A model generated the notes under the pieces. The model worked only from the letters and a program-made list of their open reading frames with translations. It did no database searches and had not been told where the DNA came from. Position numbers and translations under genes: made by a program. 64,000 bases of DNA from Planctomycetaceae bacterium (GTDB taxonomy: Bacteria; Planctomycetota; Planctomycetia; Planctomycetales; Planctomycetaceae): contig CP051247.1 in assembly GCA_017795105.1 (NCBI GenBank), positions 682,001 through 746,000 on the forward strand. The letters run 5' to 3'. Positions 38,361 to 48,091 of this stretch are shown one piece after another. The stretch's first letter is position 1. Every line of letters starts with the position of its first letter.

Positions 38361-38840
38361 TTGCCTGCAGAGAACCCCATCCTGAAACAGACGCCTCAGA
38401 GCGACTTCCGCAACAAGGTGATTCTCACGATCTGCCTGGTCCTGTCTGTAGGGTTGAGTCTGTTCGCTGTACAGTATCGCTGGAATAACGGCGTCGACAT
38501 CCAGAATCAGGCGGTGCGGCGAATGTTCTACGTGGTTGGTGAGTACCTGAAGGTCCACGACGGCCGCTGGCCGGAGAACTGGGAAACACTGGAACAGTTT
38601 CCAGCTCAGGGAGAATGGGATCAACCGCCTGATTACGAGCTGATCCGGAAGAACGTCATCATCGACTTCGATCCGGACATGGATGAGATTGCCCGGCAGT
38701 CGCCCGCGGAGTTTCAGGCCATTCGTCCGGTAAATCCGGTCTTTGACTTCGGAAAAGATCCCCGGCTCGTCGATCTGCTGAACACGGTCCAGAAAACCAG
38801 AACGGCCTGGGATCCAACCGGAGGGACGCCCGCTGAATGA
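38361..38840 (+). CDS. Single-pass membrane protein of unknown function
   Basis: 159 residues; TTG start preceded by GAGGAAG about 10 bases away. A basic, unstructured N-terminus leads into one transmembrane helix (VILTICLVLSVGLSLFAV), then a soluble segment with YYVVGEYLKVHDGRWPENWETLEQF-type features (MFYVVGEYLKVHDGRWPENW). This resembles the pilin-like/periplasmic tail of type II secretion pseudopilin-style planctomycete proteins, but no prepilin cleavage motif is present. It converges on the PilZ gene with 2 bases between stops. Confidence 0.6.
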   Translation: MPAENPILKQTPQSDFRNKVILTICLVLSVGLSLFAVQYRWNNGVDIQNQAVRRMFYVVGEYLKVHDGRWPENWETLEQFPAQGEWDQPPDYELIRKNVIIDFDPDMDEIARQSPAEFQAIRPVNPVFDFGKDPRLVDLLNTVQKTRTAWDPTGGTPAE

Positions 38841-38842
38841 CG

Positions 38843-39238
38843 TCAACTGATGCCGATGACTCGGCCGCCGCTCAGGAATCGATCGGCCCCAAGCGCCCGA
38901 CACCAGCGCAGTTTGATGATGGCGTTGTGTCGCTGGCCACTTACTGTCCAGTCGAGCCGCACGTAGGGTTCAACGATCAACTCGGCGTGCTCCAGACAGA
39001 GACCGTTCTTTGAGAAGTTGAGGATTGTCCCCTCGATTGCCGATGTCTGGGGAACGAGCATCTCGTCGACCGGAGTCACCTCGACGTCGAAAGCAGCCGA
39101 ACTGCGGGCGAGATTCCTTCGATCCATCAGACCGTTGCGTCTGATCCAGGCTCCGGTTCGTGGCGATTCGGTTGAGCGAGCGTCGGAATCGACTGGAAAC
39201 AATTCGACGGGCAGTTCAGCGGCTCGAAGTGCGGACAT
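38843..39238 (-). CDS. PilZ-domain protein
   Basis: 131 residues; AAAGGG ribosome site. The PilZ signatures for c-di-GMP binding are both present: RxxxR (R41-NLA-R45 in LMDRRNLARSSA) and NxSxxG (ILNFSKNGLCLEH), followed by the beta-strands YVRLDWTVSGQRHNAIIKLRW. The first 38 residues are an extension of unknown role. It should be a cytoplasmic c-di-GMP receptor acting on motility, adhesion or polysaccharide export. It is convergent with the small membrane protein and divergent from folC. No diguanylate cyclase is in the window. Confidence 0.72.
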   Translation of the reverse strand: MSALRAAELPVELFPVDSDARSTESPRTGAWIRRNGLMDRRNLARSSAAFDVEVTPVDEMLVPQTSAIEGTILNFSKNGLCLEHAELIVEPYVRLDWTVSGQRHNAIIKLRWCRALGADRFLSGGRVIGIS

Positions 39239-39572
39239 GTCGTCCCTTTCTCTCTGAAGAGATCAGAAGTGATTCTGGCCATCGCGACGGAAGTCGGAGC
39301 ATCGCTGCGTTGAGGGGCGGGGAGCGAGGACGCGTCTCGGCCATCGGAGTAAACCTAGATCGATTTCCAACCGCTGAATGTGGGCGAACTCCGTATTTTT
39401 AGGGATTGGCAGGCGTGTACTCGCCAGCGTTTCGATTTGTGCTAATATCAACGTGTCGGCAACACCGAGGTCGCGTTTGGGAGACGTGGCCTGATGACGA
39501 ATTGCATCACGGGCGATCGATCATCGCCAGGAATCGCCGACGCGCCTCGCTGCTGAGGGTCAGGATTGAGAG
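39239..39572. other. Intergenic stretch between pilZ-like and folC genes
   Basis: A 334-base divergent region that should hold promoters for both neighbours. TAATAT at 39443-39448 and TTGGCA at 39406-39411 are too far apart (31 bases) to be one promoter. A short GGCGAT/ATCGCC dyad lies near 39513. I see no gene or RNA. Confidence 0.4.
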
Positions 39573-40967
39573 ATGATCAATACGTATGAGGATGCCGTCG
39601 CCTGGCTTTACGGACGGGTGAACTACGAGCGGCTGGGATCGAGTCAGTACGCGGCCTCCGACTTCAAACTCGAACGAATGCGCCGCCTGCTCGAGGCGCT
39701 TGGCAATCCCCAGGACCGAATTCCGGCGGTGCATATCGCGGGCACGAAAGGGAAGGGGACCACGGCCGCTCTTGTTGCAGGCATGGTCCAGGAAGCCGGC
39801 TACAAAGTCGGGCTTTTCACCTCGCCCCACATGCAGCACATCGAGGAACGTTTCGTTGTCAACGGGCAGATGGTATCGCCGCTCCGGTTCGTGGAACTTG
39901 TTCAACAAATGGCTGGCTACGTCGAAAGCCTGACCGAAGCCACGGCCGGTTTGATGCCGACGTTCTTTGAACTGATTACGGCGATCAGCTGGCAGCATTT
40001 CAGTGACGAAGCTGTCGATCTGGTCGTCCTTGAAGTCGGACTCGGCGGACGGCTCGACTCGACGAACCTCTGTGCTCCGGTGGTGACGGCAATTTCGAGC
40101 ATCTCTCTCGATCATACGAGGCTGCTCGGCTCCACGGTCGAACAGATTGCCGCTGAGAAAGCCGGGATCATTAAACAAGGCGTCCCGGTGGTCACATCAG
40201 CAGAAACGCCGACCGTGCGCGAGCTGTTTCGCCGCAAGGCCGCAGAGTTCGAATGTCCTTATAACGAGTTGCACACCGACTTCGGCTTCGAGGTCGAGAG
40301 CCCATGGACCGACGGAACGCGGGAACAAAAGCTCGCATTCTTTCCGCTGTCCGAGGCTGGGCGAGAGTCTGCAGAGGAACGGCTGGAAATCGCGTTCCCC
40401 AAACCGGGCCGCGTCTACGGTAACAATATCGCACTGGCACTCGGCTGCATCCGTGAACTTCGCAAACGCGGCTATGAGATCGGAACTGAAACCATCCAGA
40501 AGGCCGTCCGCGAGATTTCACTGCCACTGCGATTCGACATTCTGCAGGATCAGCCGCTGCTGATCGCAGATGCTGCCCACAACCCGTCATCCTTTGAGAA
40601 CTTGATCGCGACGCTCCAGGATGTTTTTCCCGCACGTCCGGTTACATTCCTGATGGCGGTCTCAAAAGATAAAGATTACAGGACAATGTGCCGATCGATT
40701 CCGGACACCGATCGTGTCATCGTAACCCAATACGCCGGAAACGAACGGGGCCTCCCGGCCGGACAGTTGCTGTCCTGTCTGCGGGAATCGCACCGTGGCG
40801 ACTCGGTGATGATCGACGATCCGGGAGCAGCGTTGACCGAAGCGCTGCAATCGTCTCCACCGAATGGTGTGATCATCGCCACGGGGTCTCTGTTTCTCGC
40901 CGCTGAAATTCGTTCGCTCGTCTGTCCGGAACAGGTCAGTCGGCGGCTCTCAACTCAGGTTGCTTAA
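39573..40967 (+). CDS. folC: Bifunctional folylpolyglutamate / dihydrofolate synthase
   Basis: 464 residues. The Mur-ligase-type P-loop is HIAGTKGKGTTAALVAG, followed by the family motif GLFTSPHMQHIEERFVVNG, LVVLEVGLGGRLDSTN, ISLDHTRLLGSTVEQIAAEKAGIIK, and C-terminal LLIADAAHNPSSFENLI. It ligates glutamate to dihydropteroate or folates in the cytoplasm using ATP. Adjacent truB starts 3 bases after its stop, so they are an operon. The unusual insert VESPWTDGTREQKLAFF replaces part of the central region but the catalytic motifs are intact. Confidence 0.95.
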   Translation: MINTYEDAVAWLYGRVNYERLGSSQYAASDFKLERMRRLLEALGNPQDRIPAVHIAGTKGKGTTAALVAGMVQEAGYKVGLFTSPHMQHIEERFVVNGQMVSPLRFVELVQQMAGYVESLTEATAGLMPTFFELITAISWQHFSDEAVDLVVLEVGLGGRLDSTNLCAPVVTAISSISLDHTRLLGSTVEQIAAEKAGIIKQGVPVVTSAETPTVRELFRRKAAEFECPYNELHTDFGFEVESPWTDGTREQKLAFFPLSEAGRESAEERLEIAFPKPGRVYGNNIALALGCIRELRKRGYEIGTETIQKAVREISLPLRFDILQDQPLLIADAAHNPSSFENLIATLQDVFPARPVTFLMAVSKDKDYRTMCRSIPDTDRVIVTQYAGNERGLPAGQLLSCLRESHRGDSVMIDDPGAALTEALQSSPPNGVIIATGSLFLAAEIRSLVCPEQVSRRLSTQVA

Positions 40968-40970
40968 GTA

Positions 40971-41885
40971 ATGAATGCTCCGGGACTACTTGTCATCAAT
41001 AAACCCTCTGGTCCGACGTCGAGAGATGTGGTCGATCGGGTCCGCCGCGTGACCGGGATTCGTCGCTGCGGCCATGCCGGCACGCTCGATCCGCTGGCGA
41101 CTGGCGTGCTCGTCATCTGTCTGAACAACGCCACTCGCCTGGTCCCCTACATTCAGCGGATGGCGAAAACGTATCGTGCGTCGTTTCGATTCGGCGTTCG
41201 CAGCAGTACCGACGATGTCGAAGGCGAACTGGAACGGGTCCCGAATGCGGTCGCTCCCACGCAGGACGAACTTCGCGAGTTCCTCAGTCAGTTCAAGGGC
41301 GAAATCACGCAGGTCCCCCCGAAATATTCCGCGGTGATGGTCCAGGGGAAACGGGCCTATGATCTGGCTCGAAAAGGAGAAGAGTTTGAACTGACCGCGA
41401 AAACGGTTCGCATCGACCGTTTCGATTTGCTGAGCTGTCGAGGGATGGACTGGCAGGCGCATATCCAGTGTGGATCCGGCACTTATGTGCGGTCTCTCGG
41501 TCGCGATGTCGGCGAACTGGCCGGTTGCGGAGCCGTGATGACCGACCTTTCCCGAGAAGCAATCGGACGCTTCACACTGGCCGAAGCTGTTCGACTCGAG
41601 GACCTGGAACGCGACACCTGGGAAGACTATCTGCTACATCCGATCGAAGCTGTCCGCGAACTTCCTGCCTACACGTGTTCGGGACGTGAAGCCGTGTGGG
41701 CCGCCAACGGACGGAAGATTCCCGTGCCTTCAGAAAAACTTCCCGACGGATTGGAGATGGCGCTGCTTACCGAAGAGGCTAAACTGATTGGGATCGCCTG
41801 CTATCAGAAACGCTCGTCGGTTTTGTCCCCAAAGATTGTCATTCGCCCCTCTGAGCAGGCAGCCGCCGGAGCTGCTAACAAGTAA
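40971..41885 (+). CDS. truB: tRNA pseudouridine(55) synthase TruB
   Basis: 304 residues. Starts MNAPGLLVINKPSGPTSRDVV; the catalytic Asp40 is in GHAGTLDPLATGVLVICL. Later motifs are KTYRASFRFGVRSSTDDVEG, QVPPKYSAVMVQGKRAYDLAR and GSGTYVRSLGRDVGE. It converts U55 to pseudouridine in the T loop of tRNAs. It is 3 bases downstream of folC. The C-terminal extension (about 245-304) looks like the short PUA-like region of bacterial TruB. Confidence 0.96.
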   Translation: MNAPGLLVINKPSGPTSRDVVDRVRRVTGIRRCGHAGTLDPLATGVLVICLNNATRLVPYIQRMAKTYRASFRFGVRSSTDDVEGELERVPNAVAPTQDELREFLSQFKGEITQVPPKYSAVMVQGKRAYDLARKGEEFELTAKTVRIDRFDLLSCRGMDWQAHIQCGSGTYVRSLGRDVGELAGCGAVMTDLSREAIGRFTLAEAVRLEDLERDTWEDYLLHPIEAVRELPAYTCSGREAVWAANGRKIPVPSEKLPDGLEMALLTEEAKLIGIACYQKRSSVLSPKIVIRPSEQAAAGAANK

Positions 41886-42047
41886 TGCAGCCCTGCGCAC
41901 TATTTCGACAGGAGAATTCGAGCGAGGAGAGAACAGCCCTGATTTAATACGGTCTGAAGCGAACGGTCTCAGATTTGCTGCTGCTGAGGAACTGGACTTA
42001 CGGAACGACACACGCCCGTCCAAACACCAACGAAGAGCGGTTGCCGA

Positions 42048-43481
42048 ATGTTTTCTGATTACCCTGTACCACCTTGCTTTGATGAGCTTCTAACACGAGA
42101 ACATGAATCCCGATTTCCCACCGTTTCGCTGGCCCTGACGAATCTCGGTTACCAGGAGATTGTTGATCGTCAGACAGTGACCGACGAACGGTTACGCGAT
42201 CTTGGAATCACGTTCGCTGTCTACGGGCACCAGGACGGGAATGAGAAGGTCTGGCCCTTCGACCTGCTTCCTCGCGTCGTCGGCCACGAAGAGTGGCAAC
42301 AGATCGACCAGGGACTGAGACAGCGGATCTTTGCTCTGAATCTGTTTGTTGACGACCTCTACAACGAGCAAAAAATCCTCAACGATGGCATTATCCCGCG
42401 GGGAATGATTGAGACCGCGGCGACGTTCCGGAAAGAATGTGTCGGCCATCGCCCCCCCAAGGGAGTCTGGACGCACATCACCGGCACCGATCTGATCCGT
42501 CATGAAGACGGGCAGATCTATGTGCTCGAAGACAATCTCCGCTGCCCATCGGGGGTCTCGTATGTTCTCGAGAACCGCGAAGTAATGAAGCGGGTGCTGC
42601 CAGAGGTTTTTAACGGTCAGTCGGTCGCCGCGATTGAGGACTATCCCGAACGACTGCTCGACACCCTGCTGGCGACGGCTCCAGACAATCTCGAATCGCC
42701 CGTGGCTGTTCTGCTCACTCCGGGGATATTCAACTCCGCTTACTTTGAGCACTCCTTCCTCGCTCAACAGATGGGGATCGAACTGGTCCAGGGGCCAGAT
42801 CTGGTTGTCGTCGACACCTACGTCTACATGAAGACGATTCGCGGGCTGCGAAAGGTCGATGTGATCTATCGCCGCATCGACGATACGTTCCTTGACCCGC
42901 TCGCATTTCGCGAAGACTCCATGATCGGCGTCGCGGGATTGATGGAGGCTCATCGCCTCGGGCACGTCACACTCGCCAATGCTCCGGGAACCGGCGTCGC
43001 CGACGATAAAGCGATCTACGCCTACGTTCCGGAAATCATCAAATACTACACCGGCGAAGATCCAATTCTGCAGAACGTTCCCACGTATATCTGCTCGGAT
43101 CCCGCTCAACGCGACCATGTGCTCAAGAACCTGGAGAACCTGGTCGTCAAACCGACTAACGAGGCGGGCGGATACGGCATTGTCCTCGGCCCACGAGCCA
43201 CGAAGGCAGAACTCGACGAATGCCGGGAACAGATCAAGGCCGATCCGCGAAACTACATTGCCCAGCCTATGCTGCAGCTTTCAACCGTGCCGACGATGTG
43301 CCCCGACGGGGTCGAACCGCGACATGTTGATCTTCGTCCGTTTGTTCTCCTCGGAGGGCTCGACGCGGCCGATATGTATGTCCTTCCCGGCGGTTTAACG
43401 CGAGTCGCACTGGTCAAGAACTCGATGGTCGTAAATTCCTCGCAGGGTGGCGGAAGCAAAGATACCTGGGTCCTTGGCTGA
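42048..43481 (+). CDS. Circularly permuted ATP-grasp protein (DUF404/407-like)
   Basis: 477 residues, first gene of a five-gene same-strand cluster. It matches the circularly permuted ATP-grasp type 2 family. Candidate ATP/metal residues: E161-D162-N163 (VLEDNLRCPSGVSY), D319-D320-K321 (GVADDKAIYAY), K368 (LVVKPTNEAGGYGI) and D428/R430 (HVDLRPFVLLGG). Such enzymes form amide bonds via acyl-phosphate intermediates. The N-terminal third carries the lid-like YNEQKILNDGIIP segment. The next gene, alpha-E, starts 36 bases later. The likely product is a small peptide or a peptide-modified substrate, which is unknown. Confidence 0.9.
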   Translation: MFSDYPVPPCFDELLTREHESRFPTVSLALTNLGYQEIVDRQTVTDERLRDLGITFAVYGHQDGNEKVWPFDLLPRVVGHEEWQQIDQGLRQRIFALNLFVDDLYNEQKILNDGIIPRGMIETAATFRKECVGHRPPKGVWTHITGTDLIRHEDGQIYVLEDNLRCPSGVSYVLENREVMKRVLPEVFNGQSVAAIEDYPERLLDTLLATAPDNLESPVAVLLTPGIFNSAYFEHSFLAQQMGIELVQGPDLVVVDTYVYMKTIRGLRKVDVIYRRIDDTFLDPLAFREDSMIGVAGLMEAHRLGHVTLANAPGTGVADDKAIYAYVPEIIKYYTGEDPILQNVPTYICSDPAQRDHVLKNLENLVVKPTNEAGGYGIVLGPRATKAELDECREQIKADPRNYIAQPMLQLSTVPTMCPDGVEPRHVDLRPFVLLGGLDAADMYVLPGGLTRVALVKNSMVVNSSQGGGSKDTWVLG

Positions 43482-43517
43482 TCCTGAGACAATCGAAAGA
43501 CAGAGAGACCAACAGAC

Positions 43518-44507
<990 letters not shown>

Positions 44508-44608
44508 CCGGTACGCCGTCCGAATAGAATACCTTCGATGTGGTGCGACCGGCTTCGGGCAGGGCCGCTTTCTCCCGCTGTGAATTGACCACCCTTGAGA
44601 CGACCCTT

Positions 44609-47600
44609 ATGAGCATTCGCGTCGCGCTTCACCATGAAACCCGGTATACCTACGACCGCCGGGTCACCCTTGGTCCCCAAACGGTGAGGCTCCGTCCGGC
44701 TCCGCACTGTCGCACGCCAGTCAAGTCTTACTCTCTGGTTGTTCAGCCCGAAGATCACTTCGTCAACTGGCTTCAGGATCCCCACAGCAACTTTCTGGCC
44801 CGATACAACTTCCAGAGTCCGACAGATCATCTCACCGTGACGGTCGACTTAACGGTCGAGATGGCGGTTATCAATCCGTTCGACTTCTTCGTCGAAGACT
44901 ACGCCACCGACTTTCCGTTTGAGTACGACGAACACCTGAAAGCCGACCTGGCTCCGTTTCTGGCGATCCGCGAACGTGGGTCGGCTTTAATGGAGTACCT
45001 GAAGACGTTCGATTACACGCCACGCAGAACGATCGATTTTCTGGTCAGCGTTAATCAGAGACTCCAGCAGGACATCAAATACCTGATTCGAATGGAGCCC
45101 GGCGTCCAGACCTGCGAAGAAACACTGACCACTCTTTCCGGCTCGTGCCGCGATTCGGCCTGGCTGTTGATGCAGATTCTCCGCCATTGCGGGTTCGCGA
45201 CGAGATTTGTCTCCGGGTATCTCATTCAACTCGCTCCGGATGTTCGGTCTCTCGATGGACCGAGCGGGCCTGAGAAGGATTTCACCGATCTGCATGCGTG
45301 GACGGAAGTCTTTCTGCCCGGAGCAGGGTGGGTCGGGCTCGACCCGACATCTGGACTGCTCGTCTCCGAAGGACACATTCCACTGGCGTGCACGCCGTTG
45401 CCGACTACGGCTGCCCCCATTGAAGGGGCGATCGGGAAGTGTGAGGTCGAATTCGGTTTCGACATGCATATCGAACGCGTGCACGAAGATCCGCGAGTCA
45501 CCAAACCGTATTCGGAGTCGCAGTGGGAACAGGTCATTCGAGTTGGTGATCAGGTCGAGGAGAGACTGCAGAAGAATGACGTCAATCTCACGATGGGAGG
45601 CGAGCCGACGTTCGTTTCCATCGACGACATGGAAGGCGATGAGTGGACGATCGCGGCCGTCGGCCCCAATAAATATCGACTCTCTGAAGAACTGTTGCTT
45701 CGTCTCCGGGATCGGTTCGGAGCAGGGGGGATGCTGCATTTTGGACAAGGGAAGTGGTATCCGGGAGAACCGCTGCCACGCTGGGCCCTGACCTGCATGT
45801 GGCGAAAGGACGGCGAACCGATCTGCGAGAACGCGGGTCTGTTTGCAACCTCGAAAACGAGCACGACCGCGGATATCGGCGTTGCCGCCGAGTTCATCGA
45901 GACATTGTGCGATCACATCGGCGTTGAGTCTCAGTTCGTGCGGTCCGCCTATGAGGATGTCTGGAATGTCATCCATGAAGAGCAGAAGCTGCCGGTCAAC
46001 GTCGACCCGAGAAAATTCGATCTTGATAAAGCCGAGGAACGATTCAAACTCGCGCGAGCACTCGAACGCGGCGTCACGGAACCGGTCGGATTTGTGCTGC
46101 CGTTGAAACGAGCCTGGTGGCAGGCAAACGCAAAGTGGCAAAGCGGCCCATGGCCATTCCGCGGCCCGAAGCTGTTCCTTATTCCCGGCGATTCTCCGAT
46201 GGGGCTGCGACTGCCGCTGGCTTCTTTGCCGGTCAGCAGCAAACCGGACGATCCGCGCCCCAGCGTCTACGAGATCGATCCCTTCGTTCCACGAGACCGA
46301 CTGCCCAGTTACGTCGAACTCAGGAATGCCGTTCAACAGACGAATCTTGAGATGGATGAGGAAGTCCAGACTCAGTTCCAGAAACGGGGCCGAGGGGGGA
46401 GCCCGAAGGAAACCCTCGAACAGATCGTGGCTCGTGAAGCGGCCTCCCATGTGGCGACGGGTAATGAAGTCCGAACGGCTCTCTGCCTCGAACCGCGCGA
46501 TGGACGAATTCACATCTTCATGCCGCCGGTCGGCACGCTGGAAGACTATCTCGATCTCACCACGGCGGTCGAAGCGACAGCTGAAAAGCTCGATGTTCCG
46601 GTCGTCTTCGAAGGCTATCTTCCACCACAGGATCCACGCATTGAAACCATCAAGGTGACGCCCGATCCAGGCGTCATCGAAGTGAACGTACAGCCTGCTC
46701 GCGACTGGCGGGAACTGGTTGACATCACGACAACGATCTACGAAGAAGCCCACCTCTGCCGGCTCGGAACAGAGAAGTTTCAGCTCGATGGTCGTCACGC
46801 CGGCACCGGCGGCGGAAACCACGTTGTGATGGGAGGACCGACCCCCGATCAGAGCCCGTTCCTTCGTCGCCCGGATCTCCTCGGCAGCATGATCCGGTAC
46901 TGGAACAATCATCCGTCGCTGTCTTACCTGTTCTCAGGCATGTTCATTGGCCCCACGAGCCAGGCTCCACGGATGGACGAAAGTCGGCGGGATGCGATTT
47001 ACGAGATGCAGATCGCGCTCGACACGCTTGAAGCCGAACAGCACCGCCCGGCCTGGCTGGTCGATCGTATCTTCCGACACCTGCTGACCGACCTGACAGG
47101 CAATACACATCGCGCGGAGTTCTGCATCGATAAGCTTTATTCGCCCGATTCATCGACAGGGCGACTTGGCCTGCTGGAGTTCCGGGCCTTCGAGATGCCG
47201 CCTCATTCCCAAATGAGCCTGACGCAGCAGTTACTACTCCGATCATTCGTCGCTGCATTCTGGGATAAACCGTACAAGGAAGATTTGATTGACTGGGGGA
47301 CGCGACTGCACGATCAGTTCATGCTGCCGCACTATCTGATGGCTGACTTCCGCATGGTGATCGAGAATCTTCGGGAAGCCGGAATCCCCATGGAGTACGA
47401 GTGGTTCATCCCACATATCGAGTTTCGGTGCCCACTCGTTGGCGATGTCACCTATGATGGCTATCACCTCGAGATCAGGCAGGCGATCGAGCCCTGGTAT
47501 GTCCTCGGCGAACAGGCCAGCAGCAGCGGAACCACCCGGTACGTCGACTCGTCGCTGGAGCGACTGCAGATCAAGGTCAGCGGAGCCTTTTCCGACCACT

Positions 47601-47974
47601 ATGCAGTGACGTGCAACAGCCGAACCCTTCCTCTGCAGCCGACTGATGTTGCCGGAGAGTATGTTGCGGGAGTCCGTTACCGGGCCTGGCAACCGCCAAA
47701 CTGCCTGCACCCGACGATCCCCGTTCACGTACCGCTGGTATTCGATATCATCGATCGGGCAAGAATGCGGTCAGTCGGTGGATGCCGGTATCACATCGAG
47801 AATGCAGGCGGCCTGAATCCGTCGAGCTTCCCGGTCAACGCTTTGGAAGCCGAAAGTCGGCGGGCCTGCCGATTCTTCCGGTTCGGCCATACGCCGGGAC
47901 GGGTTCAGCTGGTCGATTCTCCTCTGAACCCGCATTATCCCTTCACGCTCGATCTCCGACAGAAGGCAACATAG
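44609..47974 (+). CDS. Transglutaminase-like protein fused to DUF2126
   Basis: 1121 residues from the ATG at 44609 (MSIRVALHHETRYTYDRRVTL); a GTG at 44540 would add 23 residues without family similarity. The N-terminal transglutaminase N-domain is followed by the core with a Cys-His-Asp triad: C180 (SGSCRDSAWL), H229 (DLHAWTEVF) and D245 (GLDPTSGLL). From about 310 to the end is DUF2126 (COG4196; NLTMGGEPTFVSIDDMEGDEW, then DGRHAGTGGGNHVVMGGPTP). The family probably cleaves or forms isopeptide bonds; DUF2126 resembles amidoligase-type folds by published prediction as I recall it. No export signal is seen. Confidence 0.92.
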   Translation: MSIRVALHHETRYTYDRRVTLGPQTVRLRPAPHCRTPVKSYSLVVQPEDHFVNWLQDPHSNFLARYNFQSPTDHLTVTVDLTVEMAVINPFDFFVEDYATDFPFEYDEHLKADLAPFLAIRERGSALMEYLKTFDYTPRRTIDFLVSVNQRLQQDIKYLIRMEPGVQTCEETLTTLSGSCRDSAWLLMQILRHCGFATRFVSGYLIQLAPDVRSLDGPSGPEKDFTDLHAWTEVFLPGAGWVGLDPTSGLLVSEGHIPLACTPLPTTAAPIEGAIGKCEVEFGFDMHIERVHEDPRVTKPYSESQWEQVIRVGDQVEERLQKNDVNLTMGGEPTFVSIDDMEGDEWTIAAVGPNKYRLSEELLLRLRDRFGAGGMLHFGQGKWYPGEPLPRWALTCMWRKDGEPICENAGLFATSKTSTTADIGVAAEFIETLCDHIGVESQFVRSAYEDVWNVIHEEQKLPVNVDPRKFDLDKAEERFKLARALERGVTEPVGFVLPLKRAWWQANAKWQSGPWPFRGPKLFLIPGDSPMGLRLPLASLPVSSKPDDPRPSVYEIDPFVPRDRLPSYVELRNAVQQTNLEMDEEVQTQFQKRGRGGSPKETLEQIVAREAASHVATGNEVRTALCLEPRDGRIHIFMPPVGTLEDYLDLTTAVEATAEKLDVPVVFEGYLPPQDPRIETIKVTPDPGVIEVNVQPARDWRELVDITTTIYEEAHLCRLGTEKFQLDGRHAGTGGGNHVVMGGPTPDQSPFLRRPDLLGSMIRYWNNHPSLSYLFSGMFIGPTSQAPRMDESRRDAIYEMQIALDTLEAEQHRPAWLVDRIFRHLLTDLTGNTHRAEFCIDKLYSPDSSTGRLGLLEFRAFEMPPHSQMSLTQQLLLRSFVAAFWDKPYKEDLIDWGTRLHDQFMLPHYLMADFRMVIENLREAGIPMEYEWFIPHIEFRCPLVGDVTYDGYHLEIRQAIEPWYVLGEQASSSGTTRYVDSSLERLQIKVSGAFSDHYAVTCNSRTLPLQPTDVAGEYVAGVRYRAWQPPNCLHPTIPVHVPLVFDIIDRARMRSVGGCRYHIENAGGLNPSSFPVNALEAESRRACRFFRFGHTPGRVQLVDSPLNPHYPFTLDLRQKAT

Positions 47975-48091
47975 AATCCAGACACCACGCCGACGGGACG
48001 CGGCTGGATTTCCCTTTTGTGCGAGTGATTTCGCATTCGCGTCCCGATGGTGCAGGGAGGCTCCCATCGAAATTGGCCAAGGCGCTCGTGA

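Noticed and set aside
39406..39448. Promoter TTGGCA ... TAATAT before folC
   Set aside because: The two hexamers are 31 bases apart, too far for one sigma-70 promoter.
44987..46912. 641-codon minus-strand open frame
   Set aside because: Antisense to the transglutaminase-DUF2126 gene, whose catalytic motifs are intact; composition is that of a shadow frame.
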